Source: Kitasatospora sp. SolWspMP-SS2h
GTDB lineage: Bacteria > Actinomycetota > Actinomycetes > Streptomycetales > Streptomycetaceae
Assembly (NCBI RefSeq): GCF_003259315.1
Contig: NZ_QLLT01000005.1
Coordinates: 186,001 to 250,000 of the forward strand
Direction: 5' to 3'
DNA: 64,000 nt
Part shown: in pieces, positions 12,211 to 19,510 of the stretch
How positions within the stretch are numbered: position 1 is the stretch's first letter
Layout: the number at the start of each line of letters is the position of its first letter
Program-made: the position numbers and the translations under genes
The notes under the pieces: model-generated
Seen by the model: only the letters and a program-made list of their open reading frames with translations
Told to the model about the DNA's origin: nothing
Database searches by the model: none

Positions 12211-12675
12211 GTGTTCAAGACCGTACTGATGATCGAAAAGGCGCTCTCCGACGCCGACGTGGAGCTGGTCACCACGCTCCACGGCGAGGAGAAGGTCTCC
12301 TTCGTCGTCTTGATGCAACCCCGCGGCAAGCAGGACGAGTTGCTGCGTGCCCTGGACGACGTGGCCCTCGGCCATCTGGACAAGGCGGTGCACGAACGCG
12401 ACGAGGGCGAGGAGGAGACACCGACCCTCGCGAGCGAATCCCTCGAACACAGCCTGCGCCACCTGCGGCGCGCCGGGGCGGAGGCGGTCGGCGAGGTGGT
12501 CGAGGCGCACCCGCTGGTGCGGCTGCGCGAGGTGGTGGAGGAGAACCGGGCCGACGAGGTGCTGGTGCTGACCTCGCCGCACTTCGTCGAGGAGTTCTTC
12601 CACCGGGACTGGGCCTCCCGCGCCCGGCACGAGGTGGGCGTCCCGGTGCTCAAACTGTTCGCCAGCGAAGCCTGA
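12211..12675 (+). CDS. Conserved small protein, universal-stress-like fold possible
   Basis: A 154-aa acidic, probably cytoplasmic protein. It opens 'FKTVLMIEKALSDADVELV' and ends 'HEVGVPVLKLFASEA', and the alternating hydrophobic pattern suggests an alpha/beta fold. From memory, streptomycete homologues are often labelled indole-3-glycerol phosphate synthase, but I see no (beta/alpha)8 barrel motifs and the protein is far too short for that enzyme. The GTG at 12211 is chosen because family similarity seems to start there; an in-frame ATG at 12154 would add 19 residues. It lies 96 bp upstream of murC in the same direction. Confidence 0.7.
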   Translation: MFKTVLMIEKALSDADVELVTTLHGEEKVSFVVLMQPRGKQDELLRALDDVALGHLDKAVHERDEGEEETPTLASESLEHSLRHLRRAGAEAVGEVVEAHPLVRLREVVEENRADEVLVLTSPHFVEEFFHRDWASRARHEVGVPVLKLFASEA

Positions 12676-12697
12676 CCGCCCTCCCGGTTAGGGCAGA

Positions 12698-12740
12698 ATC
12701 GTCCCGTGCGTCCTCGTAGCCACCCGGCGCACGGGACGAT
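12698..12740 (+). promoter_or_regulatory. 13-bp leader hairpin just upstream of murC
   Basis: Perfect inverted repeat ATCGTCCCGTGCG (12698-12710) and its complement (12728-12740) with a 17-nt loop, ending 31 bp before the chosen murC start. It could terminate the upstream gene or act as an attenuator or operator for murC. Confidence 0.5.
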
Positions 12741-12771
12741 CCCCCCTCCTCACGCCCGTACGGAGCCAGCC

Positions 12772-14178
12772 TTGAACGACGCCGCCCACGACCTGCACGC
12801 CCCGCACTTCATCGGCATCGGCGGCGCCGGCATGTCCGGCCTGGCGAAGATCCTCGCGGTGCGCGGCGCGACCGTCTCGGGGTCCGACGCGAAGGAGTCG
12901 GAGACCGTGCGGGCGCTGCGCGAGCTGGGCGCGACGGTGTTCGTCGGGCACGCCGCGGAGCACCTCCCGGCCGGGACCAGCAGCGTGGTGGTCTCCAGCG
13001 CGATCCGCGCCGACAACCCGGAGCTGGTGGCCGCGCGGGAGCGCGGCGTCCCGGTGGTGCACCGCTCGGACGCGCTGGCGGCGCTGATGGGCGGCCGCCG
13101 GGCGCTCGCGGTGGCGGGCACCCACGGCAAGACCACCACCACCTCGATGCTCGCGGTCAGCCTGGCCGAGCTGGGCCTGGAGCCCTCGTACGCGATCGGC
13201 GGCGACCTGGACGCGCCGGGGTCGAACGCGCACCACGGGGCGGGCGAGATCTTCGTCGCGGAGGCGGACGAGAGCGACCGCAGCTTCCACAAGTACGCGC
13301 CCGAGGTGGCGATCGTGCTGAACGTGGAGCTGGACCACCACGCCAACTACGCGTCGATCGAGGAGATCTACGAGTCCTTCGAGACCTTCGTCGGCCGGAT
13401 CCAGCCCGGCGGCACCCTGGTGGTCTCCGCCGACCACGCGGGCGCCCGCGAGCTGACCCGCCGGGTGGCCGGGCGGGACGGGCTGAACGTGGTGACGGTC
13501 GGCGCCGCCGAGGACGCCGACCTGCGGGTGCGGAAGGTCGAGGCGCGCGGCATGACCAGCGAGGTGACGGTCGAGCTGGACGGCGAGCCGCTGACCTTCA
13601 CCGTCTCGGTGCCCGGCCGGCACTACGCGCACAACGCGGTCGCGGCGCTGGCCGCGGGCATCGCGCTGGGCGTCCCGGCCGACGGGCTGGCGAAGGCGCT
13701 GGGCGCGTACACCGGGGTGCGGCGGCGGCTCCAGCTCAAGGGCGAGGCGCGCGGCGTGCAGGTGATCGACTCCTACGCGCACCACCCCACCGAGATGGCC
13801 GCCGACCTGGAGGCGATCCGGGAGGCGGCGGGCACGGGCCGGGTGCTGGTGGTCTTCCAGCCGCACCTGTTCTCCCGCACCCAGCAGCTCGCCGAGGAGA
13901 TGGGCGGGGCGCTGGCGCTGGCCGACGCCTCGGTGGTGCTGGACATCTACCCGGCCCGCGAGGACCCGATCCCCGGCGTCACCGCCGAGCTGATCATCGA
14001 CGCGGCCCGCCGGGCCGGCGCCGACGTCCGGGCCGAGCACGACTTCGCCGCCGCCCCCGCGCTGCTGGCCGCGCTGGCCGCCCCCGGCGACCTGGTGCTG
14101 ACCATGGGCGCGGGCGACGTCACCCACCTGGGCCCGGAAATTCTGGCCGCCCTGGCCGACGTTGCACCTGCTGTCTGA
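12772..14178 (+). CDS. murC: UDP-N-acetylmuramate--L-alanine ligase
   Basis: The cytoplasmic ligase that adds L-Ala to UDP-MurNAc in peptidoglycan synthesis, about 468 aa. Motifs in order are the nucleotide-binding 'FIGIGGAGMSGLAKIL', the Mur ATP loop 'VAGTHGKTTTTSML', 'EADESDRSFHKY', the His-bearing 'NVELDHHANY', and 'DSYAHHPTEMAADL'. I chose the TTG at 12772 because GGAG lies eight bases upstream and only about ten residues then precede the GxGG motif. A GTG at 12706 lies inside the leader hairpin and would add 22 unlike residues. The gene is apart from the main division/cell-wall cluster. msrB follows 39 bp downstream. Confidence 0.95.
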   Translation: MNDAAHDLHAPHFIGIGGAGMSGLAKILAVRGATVSGSDAKESETVRALRELGATVFVGHAAEHLPAGTSSVVVSSAIRADNPELVAARERGVPVVHRSDALAALMGGRRALAVAGTHGKTTTTSMLAVSLAELGLEPSYAIGGDLDAPGSNAHHGAGEIFVAEADESDRSFHKYAPEVAIVLNVELDHHANYASIEEIYESFETFVGRIQPGGTLVVSADHAGARELTRRVAGRDGLNVVTVGAAEDADLRVRKVEARGMTSEVTVELDGEPLTFTVSVPGRHYAHNAVAALAAGIALGVPADGLAKALGAYTGVRRRLQLKGEARGVQVIDSYAHHPTEMAADLEAIREAAGTGRVLVVFQPHLFSRTQQLAEEMGGALALADASVVLDIYPAREDPIPGVTAELIIDAARRAGADVRAEHDFAAAPALLAALAAPGDLVLTMGAGDVTHLGPEILAALADVAPAV

Positions 14179-14217
14179 CGCCACCGTCCGACGTCCCCGT
14201 CCGAGCTGGAGAGTGCC

Positions 14218-14622
14218 GTGAGCTACGAGGTCCAGAAGTCCGACGCCGAGTGGCGCGCCGAGCTGACTCCGGAGGAGTACCACGTGCTCCGCGAGGCCGG
14301 CACCGAGCGGCCGTTCGTCGGCGAGTACACCGACACCAAGACGGTCGGCGTGTACAGCTGCCGGGCGTGCGGCGCGGAGCTGTTCAGCAGCGAGACCAAG
14401 TTCGACAGCCACTGCGGGTGGCCGTCGTACTACTCGCCGCTGGCCGGTGACTCGGTGGAGTACCTGGAGGACAGCAGCCTCGGCATGCGCCGGGTCGAGG
14501 TGCGCTGCAAGAAGTGCGGCAGCCACCTGGGGCACGTCTTCGAGGGCGAGGGGTACGACACCCCGACCGACCAGCGGTACTGCATCAACTCGATCTCGCT
14601 GCGGTTCGAGCCCGCCGAGTAG
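14218..14622 (+). CDS. msrB: Peptide-methionine (R)-S-oxide reductase
   Basis: A 134-aa enzyme that repairs methionine-R-sulfoxide in proteins. Zinc cysteines are seen in 'YSCRACGAELF' and 'VRCKKCGSHLGHVF'. The catalytic Cys is in 'DQRYCINSISLRF' near the C-terminus, where MsrB nucleophiles lie. 'KFDSHCGWPSYY' carries the substrate-pocket residues and a possible recycling Cys. The GTG at 14218 has GGAGAG ten bases upstream. The gene lies 39 bp after murC, so a short operon is plausible. Confidence 0.96.
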   Translation: MSYEVQKSDAEWRAELTPEEYHVLREAGTERPFVGEYTDTKTVGVYSCRACGAELFSSETKFDSHCGWPSYYSPLAGDSVEYLEDSSLGMRRVEVRCKKCGSHLGHVFEGEGYDTPTDQRYCINSISLRFEPAE

Positions 14623-14694
14623 GCCCCGCGCCCGCCCGCCCGCGTGGAAGACTGGATCTTCTTCCGAACGGTCTTGGACGTGGGTGGGGCGGAC

Positions 14695-15003
14695 GTGGCA
14701 CGGCGGCGGTCTTCCGGGGTGTGGTCGGTACTGGCCGAGGCGCAGCGCGAGCAGCACCGCCGCACGGAGGCCCAGCGCAAGGAGGCCGCCGCCCGGCAGC
14801 GCGAGAGCGAACGGGCGCAGCGGGAGGCGCAGCGGGCGGCCGCCCGGGGCGAGCGCGAGGCGGTGAAGGCGTACCAGCAGGCGCGGGAGTCGGACGCCGC
14901 CCGGCGCAGCGCCGAACTGGGCGGGTGGGTCGCCGAGTTGCGCGGGGTGCTGGCGGCCGGCCAGGCCGGCCTGGCCCGCGACCACGGCGTGGACGTCGCC
15001 TAG
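14695..15003 (+). CDS. Short coiled-coil protein; resembles an isolated N-terminus of a restriction-system-like protein
   Basis: A 102-aa, highly charged, Arg/Glu/Ala/Gln-rich protein. It starts 'ARRRSSGVWSVLAEAQREQ' and continues as one long predicted helix. This recalls the N-terminal coiled coil of streptomycete Mrr-like 'restriction system' proteins, which normally continue into a nuclease domain. Here translation stops after 'DHGVDVA' and no nuclease domain follows. It may be a truncated remnant or a stand-alone regulator. The GTG at 14695 is favoured because similarity starts there; an in-frame start at 14644 would add 17 residues. Function unknown. Confidence 0.5.
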   Translation: MARRRSSGVWSVLAEAQREQHRRTEAQRKEAAARQRESERAQREAQRAAARGEREAVKAYQQARESDAARRSAELGGWVAELRGVLAAGQAGLARDHGVDVA

Positions 15004-15021
15004 GCGCGCCCGGCGCCGCGG

Positions 15022-15945
15022 TCACCGCCCGAGCGCCTTGGTGTGCTTCCACTCCGTCGCGCAGGCGCGGTAGCCGAACCAGTCGTTGATGGCGAGCATC
15101 GGGGCGTTGTCCGCGTCGTTCTGGGTGTACGCGGCGGTGAGGCCGCGGGCCTTGGCGCGGTGCAGGGAGTGCGCCTTGGCGAGCTTGGCCAGGCCGCGGC
15201 CGCGGTGGGTGGAGCGGGTAGCGGTGAAGGAGGACCAGTAGGTGCGGTGGCCGTCGGTCTGGGCGGCGGAGAACGCGACCGGCTCGCCGTCGGCGAGGAC
15301 GACCGCGGTGAGGGCGTGCTCCTGGTCGGGGCGCTGCCAGATCTCGGCGAGCCAGCTCTCGTAGGGCTGGTCGTCGAGGACGAGGTCGCCCGGCTCGGCG
15401 CGGGTGCCGTCGATGTCGACCAGGTAGATCGGGTACGGGTCGGCCAGGAAGTCGGCGGCGGTGCGCAGTTCGACGCCGGGCGGGGTGGGCGGCAGCGGGG
15501 GCAGCGGGGCGGTGAGGTCGAGGCCGGAGAAGCGGCCGGCCCGGCCGCGCCGGTAGCCGCGGGCGGCGGCGAAGCCGAGCGCCTCGGGGGTGTCGTCGGC
15601 CCAGCCGTGGGCGTCCCGGGTGCCGAGGGCGGCGAGTTCCCGTTCGGCGGCGGCGAGCAGCGCGGTGCCGATGCCCGCGCCGCGGTGCTCGGGGAGCACG
15701 CTGACGTTGAGGAAGCCCTGGTGGGGGGTGGTGCTCTCGGCCACCGGGCCGAACCGGGCGGTGCCGGCGACCCGGCCGCCCCGCTCGGCGACCAGCAGGT
15801 GGTAGTGCGGCAGGGCGGCCAGCCAGGCGGTGACTTCGGGAGTGGTGACCAGGTGCGGGCGGCCGGCCCGGTAGGCTTCGGCGGCCCCGACGGCGTCGGT
15901 GGAGGCGAACGGGCGGATGCGGTACGGCGAGGAAGTCATAGGCAT
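15022..15945 (-). CDS. Tandem-domain GNAT N-acetyltransferase
   Basis: A 307-aa cytoplasmic protein with two GNAT acetyltransferase domains. The first acetyl-CoA loop is '[15 protein letters not shown]' (near residue 93). The second is '[15 protein letters not shown]' (near residue 245). Both keep the R/Q-x-x-G-x-G/A pattern. A proline-rich linker ('[10 protein letters not shown]') separates the halves. Tandem GNATs include mycothiol synthase and antibiotic-modifying enzymes, but the sequence does not single out a substrate. It converges with the coiled-coil gene and diverges from the MNIO operon. Confidence 0.85.
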   Translation of the reverse strand: MPMTSSPYRIRPFASTDAVGAAEAYRAGRPHLVTTPEVTAWLAALPHYHLLVAERGGRVAGTARFGPVAESTTPHQGFLNVSVLPEHRGAGIGTALLAAAERELAALGTRDAHGWADDTPEALGFAAARGYRRGRAGRFSGLDLTAPLPPLPPTPPGVELRTAADFLADPYPIYLVDIDGTRAEPGDLVLDDQPYESWLAEIWQRPDQEHALTAVVLADGEPVAFSAAQTDGHRTYWSSFTATRSTHRGRGLAKLAKAHSLHRAKARGLTAAYTQNDADNAPMLAINDWFGYRACATEWKHTKALGR

Positions 15946-16098
15946 GTCACGTTAGTCAGTCGTCCGTCCGTGCGCCGCCGAATTTCCCCCCACCCGCGCG
16001 GAAGTTCGGCCGGTGCGCCCGAACCTCAAGTTCAGCTCTGAGTTTCCGTTGTCCCGCTTGGCATCGGCGGCCGGCGGATACATCCTCGGCAACGGGGA

Positions 16099-16122
16099 GG
16101 CGGGCCTTTCGGAAGGCCCGCC
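16099..16122 (+). promoter_or_regulatory. Leader hairpin before the MNIO operon
   Basis: A 10-bp perfect stem (16099-16108 with 16113-16122) with a TCGG loop ends 17 bp upstream of the MNIO start codon, just before the GGTGG ribosome site. It may stabilise the mRNA or control initiation. The rest of 15946-16139 is somewhat less GC-rich and probably holds the divergent promoters. Confidence 0.5.
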
Positions 16123-16139
16123 GGAAAAGGGGGTGGAAT

Positions 16140-16979
16140 ATGTCTTCGTCCGGTATTCCACGATTGGGCACCGGCATCGGCTGGCGCCCGGAGATCGACA
16201 CCGCGGTGGAGCGGCTGGACGGCCTCGACTGGGTCGAGGTGGTCGCGGAGAACGTCTGCGCCGAGCACCTGCCGCCCTCGCTGGCCGAGTTGCGCTCCCG
16301 CGGCGTCACGGTCGTCCCGCACGGCGTCTCGCTCGGCCTGGGGGACGCCGCCGAGCCGGACCCGGCCCGGCTGGCCCGGCTGGCGGGCGTCGCCGAGGCG
16401 CTCGGGTCGCCGCTGGTCAGCGAGCACCTGGCGTTCGTCCGGGCGGGCGGCCTGGAGGCCGGGCACCTACTGCCGGTGCCGCGCACCCGGGCGGCGCTGC
16501 GGGTGGTGGCCGCCAACGTGCGGATCGCCCAGCGGGAGCTGCCGGTGCCGCTGGCGCTGGAGAACATCGCCGCCCACCTGGCCTGGCCGGGCGACGAGTT
16601 GACGGAGGCCCAGTTCCTCGCCGAACTGGTCGAGCGCACCGGCGTCCGCCTGCTGGTGGACGTCGCCAACCTGCACACCAACCGGGTCAACCTGGGCGTC
16701 GACCCGGCCGCCGAACTGGACCGGCTGCCGCTGGAGGCCCTCGCCTACGTGCACGTGGCCGGCGGCGTCGAGCGCGACGGCGTCTGGCACGACACCCACA
16801 CCCACCCCGTCACCGCGCCCGTGCTGGAGGTGCTGGCCGCGCTCTGCGAGCGGGCCGACCCGCCCGGGGTGCTGCTGGAGCGGGACGGCGCGTACCCGCC
16901 GCCCGCCGAACTGTCCGCCGAACTCGACGCCGTCCGCCGCGTCCAGCGCCTGCACCGGAGGGAAGCCGCCCGTGTCTGA
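16140..16979 (+). CDS. DUF692 / MNIO-family iron-dependent oxidative enzyme
   Basis: A 279-aa TIM-barrel enzyme of the DUF692 family, now called multinuclear non-heme iron-dependent oxidases (MNIOs; MbnB and TglH are characterised members). These oxidise cysteines in ribosomally made peptides. Candidate metal ligands are His61 ('PHGVSLGLG'), Glu95-His96 ('SEHLAF'), Glu141 ('LENIA'), Asp174 and His179 ('DVANLHTN'), His205 ('VHVAGG'), Asp218/His220/His222 ('DTHTHP') and Glu247 ('LLERDG'). The ligand set looks complete, so an active enzyme is expected. It overlaps the next gene by 8 bp. The Cys/His-tailed protein two genes on is the obvious candidate substrate. Confidence 0.9.
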   Translation: MSSSGIPRLGTGIGWRPEIDTAVERLDGLDWVEVVAENVCAEHLPPSLAELRSRGVTVVPHGVSLGLGDAAEPDPARLARLAGVAEALGSPLVSEHLAFVRAGGLEAGHLLPVPRTRAALRVVAANVRIAQRELPVPLALENIAAHLAWPGDELTEAQFLAELVERTGVRLLVDVANLHTNRVNLGVDPAAELDRLPLEALAYVHVAGGVERDGVWHDTHTHPVTAPVLEVLAALCERADPPGVLLERDGAYPPPAELSAELDAVRRVQRLHRREAARV

Positions 16980-17415
16980 GCACCACGAATACCTGATCCG
17001 CGACCGCGCTGACGCCGAACTCGCCCTCGCCCGGGTCGAACTGGCGCACCGCCAGGAGGAGCTGCTGGCCGCCCTGACGGCCGGCGGTCCGGCCCCGGCC
17101 GGTTTCGACCCGGAGCAGCTGCGGGTCCAGGCCGCCGGCCTGCTCGCCAAGCGCCGGGAGACCGTCGGCCACCTGATGCCGGAGCTGCCCGACCTGCTCG
17201 GCCCGGACTTCGCCCCGCTGTTCGACCGCTACGCCGCCGCCCGCCCGCTCACCGGCGGCTACCGGGCCGACGCCCGGGCCTTCGCCGAGTGGGCCCTGGA
17301 CGGCGGCCCCGCCGCCGACTGGCAGCCCGCGCTGCGCCGCCTGCTGCGCCCCGCCGCCTCCCGGTGGAGCCGCCTGCTGCCGCGCCGCGACCGCGCCGCC
17401 AAGGCGCACCCCTGA
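16972..17415 (+). CDS. SCO6045-like partner protein of the MNIO enzyme
   Basis: A 147-aa soluble protein with no signal peptide. It starts '[21 protein letters not shown]' and is largely helical, with a basic C-terminus ('[14 protein letters not shown]'). I recognise it as the small family named after S. coelicolor SCO6045, usually next to DUF692 genes; its biochemistry is unknown to me. MNIO enzymes commonly need a partner (for example MbnC) that recruits the substrate, so that role is inferred from position. The GTG start lies 8 bp inside the MNIO gene, with CGGAGGGA upstream, which indicates translational coupling. Confidence 0.75.
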   Translation: MSEHHEYLIRDRADAELALARVELAHRQEELLAALTAGGPAPAGFDPEQLRVQAAGLLAKRRETVGHLMPELPDLLGPDFAPLFDRYAAARPLTGGYRADARAFAEWALDGGPAADWQPALRRLLRPAASRWSRLLPRRDRAAKAHP

Positions 17416-17449
17416 CCGCTCCGCACCGCACAGAAAGGAACCACGGGGG

Positions 17450-18508
17450 ATGTTGGACTTCCGGTTCTTCCTGGCGTTCGCCCTCGTCGCGTGCGCCGTC
17501 ACCGTCTCCGCCGTCTTCAACCGGCGCAGCCGCCGGGTCACCGACGTACGGGGGCTGCCCGGGCGCGGCCTGCCGCTCCTGGACGCCGCCTTCCTGGCCG
17601 GCGGGCCCGCCCGGGTGGTCGACACCGCGCTGGTCCGGATGGAGCGCGAGGGCCGGGTGGTGGTCTCCCGGGCCCACCGGGTCACCGTCACCTCCGACCG
17701 GACGTCCGACCCGGTCGAGCGGGTGCTGGTCACCGCCGTGGGCGGCCGGGCCGGGCGCGACCTGTCCGTGCTGCGCACCTCCGTGATGGGCAGCCCCGAG
17801 GTGCAGCGGATCGGCGACGGGCTCGCCGCCCGCGGCCTGCTGCGCGACCCGACCGCGCTGCGGGCCGCCCGGCGGGCCCGCCGGCTGGTGCTGCCGGCGC
17901 TGCTGGTCGCGGTGGTGCTGGGCGCGGTCTCCACCGTGCGGTGGCTGGACGGGCCCGACGAGTCCGCCGCCCCGGCGTTCGTCCCGTACGTCCCGCTCGT
18001 CCTGTTCACGGTGCTCGTCCTGGTCGCCACCCGCCCGCCGCGGAGCCGGATCACCCCGGCCGGCCTGCGCCAGTTGCAGCTGATGCGCGGCGGCAGCGCC
18101 TGGCGGCCCCGGGAGGTGGAGCGGGAGCACGCCCGGCTGGTCGGCGCGTTCGCCCTCGACGGCGCCGCCGCGCTGAGCGGCTCCGCGCACCGGGCGCTGC
18201 GCGAGGCGCTCGACGGCACCGCCGCCGCCCCCGCCCGACCGGCCCGGGGCCCGCGGCGCGGCCGGACGGGCGGCGGCGGCACGGAGTACGCGGCCGGGGC
18301 CGGTGCGGGGGTGTGGTGCGGGACGTCCGGCGGCTCGTCCTGCGGGTCGTCCGGCCATTCGGGCGGTCATTCGGGCGGTCATTCGGGCGGTTCGCACCAC
18401 TCCTGCGGGAGTTCGTCCTCGCACTCCTGCGGCGGTTCCTCGCACTCCTGCGGGTCGTCCAGCTCCTGCGGGTCCAGCTGCGGCGGGGGCGGGTGCGGCA
18501 GTTCCTGA
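17450..18508 (+). CDS. TIGR04222-type membrane protein with Cys/His/Ser/Gly tail (candidate MNIO substrate)
   Basis: A 352-aa protein. Hydrophobic segments lie at about residues 4-22, 143-163 and 177-193. Flanking Arg clusters ('NRRSRR', 'RAARRARR', 'RPPRSR') place the loop between the first two segments and the C-terminus in the cytoplasm. The family segment 'AFLAGGPARVVDTALVRM' lies at residues 47-64. The last 65 residues (288-352) hold 8 Cys and 7 His among Ser and Gly. Every tail Cys is followed by Gly and six are preceded by Ser. This tail is unlike a folded domain. Its place 34 bp after the MNIO partner gene makes it a likely modification target or metal-binding tail. Confidence 0.8.
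   Translation: MLDFRFFLAFALVACAVTVSAVFNRRSRRVTDVRGLPGRGLPLLDAAFLAGGPARVVDTALVRMEREGRVVVSRAHRVTVTSDRTSDPVERVLVTAVGGRAGRDLSVLRTSVMGSPEVQRIGDGLAARGLLRDPTALRAARRARRLVLPALLVAVVLGAVSTVRWLDGPDESAAPAFVPYVPLVLFTVLVLVATRPPRSRITPAGLRQLQLMRGGSAWRPREVEREHARLVGAFALDGAAALSGSAHRALREALDGTAAAPARPARGPRRGRTGGGGTEYAAGAGAGVWCGTSGGSSCGSSGHSGGHSGGHSGGSHHSCGSSSSHSCGGSSHSCGSSSSCGSSCGGGGCGSS
18356..18391 (+). repeat. Three perfect 12-bp repeats inside the Cys/His tail
   Basis: The unit CATTCGGGCGGT occurs at 18356-18367, 18368-18379 and 18380-18391 and encodes repeated His-Ser-Gly-Gly. Further near-repeats of CACTCCTGCGG follow and encode His-Ser-Cys-Gly. Slippage here could change tail length in steps of four residues. 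Confidence 0.9.
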
Positions 18509-18588
18509 GGCGCCGCCGAGTCACAGTTCGGTATCGCGGCGCGGGTACCCGTTCCGCTTCCGGCCCGCACAGGACTAGAACGAAGGGC

Positions 18589-19350
18589 ATGTGGGTGTTG
18601 CTGCTGATCCCGTCCTGTGCCGCCGCGGTGCTCTCGTGCCTGCGCCTGGTGCGGGTCGCCGCGGTCGCGGACGCCCTCACCGGCCGGGCCCCGCACCCCG
18701 CCCACCGGCCCTCCGGGGTCGGCCTCTACGAGACCGCGTACCTGGCCGGGGGCCCCGCCCGGGTGGTCGACCTGGCCCTGGTCCGGATGGCCGCGCTGGG
18801 CCGGCTGCACCTCGCGCACACCGGCTGGACCACCGTCGTCGACCCGCAGGGCCGGGGCCGCCTCGAACGGGCCCTGATCGGCGCGATCGGACCCGAAGGC
18901 CAGTGCCGCACCGCCCAGTTGAAGGCGGCGCTGGCCGACCACCCCACCGTCCGCGACATCGGCGACCGGCTGGCGCTGGCGGGGCTGGCGACGCCGGCGG
19001 TGGTCCGCGACCGCGCCCTGCGGGCGATCCGGCAGGTCCGCTGCGCGCTGCTCGGGGCGGCCTCGATGCTGCTGCTGACCGTCCTGCTCACCGCGCCCGA
19101 CGGCACCGCCGCCCGCACCGCGGTGGCCTGGTACGCGCTCCCGCTGGTCCTGACCGGCGGGACCCTGCTGATGGCCCGGGTCGACGTCCACGCCTACACC
19201 GCGTGGGCCGCCCCCGCCGGCCAGACCCTGCTGCGGGCCCTCCCCTGCCACCACGCCGTCGCCACCGGCGACGACCTGCTCACCGCCGTCGCCATCTCCG
19301 GCCCCGCCGCCGTCCGGGACCCGCGGCTGCGCGCGGCCCTCGGCTCCTGA
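18589..19350 (+). CDS. TIGR04222-type membrane protein without tail
   Basis: A 253-aa paralogue of the preceding protein. The shared segment is 'AYLAGGPARVVDLALVRM' (residues 47-64 in the neighbour, similarly placed here), followed by a comparable helical region with 'PTVRDIGDRLALAGL'. An N-terminal hydrophobic segment and two later ones ('LLGAASMLLLTVLLTAP' and 'WYALPLVLTGGTLLMA') give the same three-segment layout. The protein ends 'RDPRLRAALGS' with no Cys/His tail. The ATG at 18589 follows GAAGGG. It is 80 bp downstream of the tailed gene and probably in its operon. It could pair with the tailed protein in the membrane; this is inference. Confidence 0.75.
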   Translation: MWVLLLIPSCAAAVLSCLRLVRVAAVADALTGRAPHPAHRPSGVGLYETAYLAGGPARVVDLALVRMAALGRLHLAHTGWTTVVDPQGRGRLERALIGAIGPEGQCRTAQLKAALADHPTVRDIGDRLALAGLATPAVVRDRALRAIRQVRCALLGAASMLLLTVLLTAPDGTAARTAVAWYALPLVLTGGTLLMARVDVHAYTAWAAPAGQTLLRALPCHHAVATGDDLLTAVAISGPAAVRDPRLRAALGS

Positions 19351-19404
19351 CCCCCGGGGGACGGGGGCCGGCCCGGCCGCGCGCGGCGGGGTGGCGGCCG
19401 GGGC

Positions 19405-19408
19405 CTAG
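19405..19408. repeat. Left copy of CTAG target duplication
   Basis: CTAG directly abuts the left end of the insertion sequence and is repeated at 20401-20404 on the right. CTAG is its own reverse complement, so extension of the terminal inverted repeat is an alternative reading. Confidence 0.6.
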
Positions 19409-19461
19409 ACGAGTAGTTCCGAAGTCAGCTGGCTTTGCTGGTTCTGCTTCGGACATGCAGG

Positions 19462-19510
19462 AAGGGTGTCCAGCATTCGGGTTGTGACGACCGAAGAACT
19501 GGACACCCTT
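19462..19510 (+). promoter_or_regulatory. Hairpin enclosing the transposase start codon
   Basis: AAGGGTGTCCAG (19462-19473) is perfectly complementary to 19499-19510. The loop contains TTCGG/CCGAA, which can extend the stem, and the GTG at 19484. A transcript reading in from outside would fold the start region away, a known way for insertion sequences to limit transposase synthesis. Confidence 0.5.

Noticed and set aside
12211..12675. Indole-3-glycerol phosphate synthase annotation
   Set aside because: 154 residues is far too short for the TIM barrel and no catalytic Lys/Glu motifs are visible.
16140..16979. Classical methanobactin operon
   Set aside because: No short MbnA-like precursor, MbnT, or MbnP/H gene is seen; the only Cys-rich candidate is the tail of a membrane protein.
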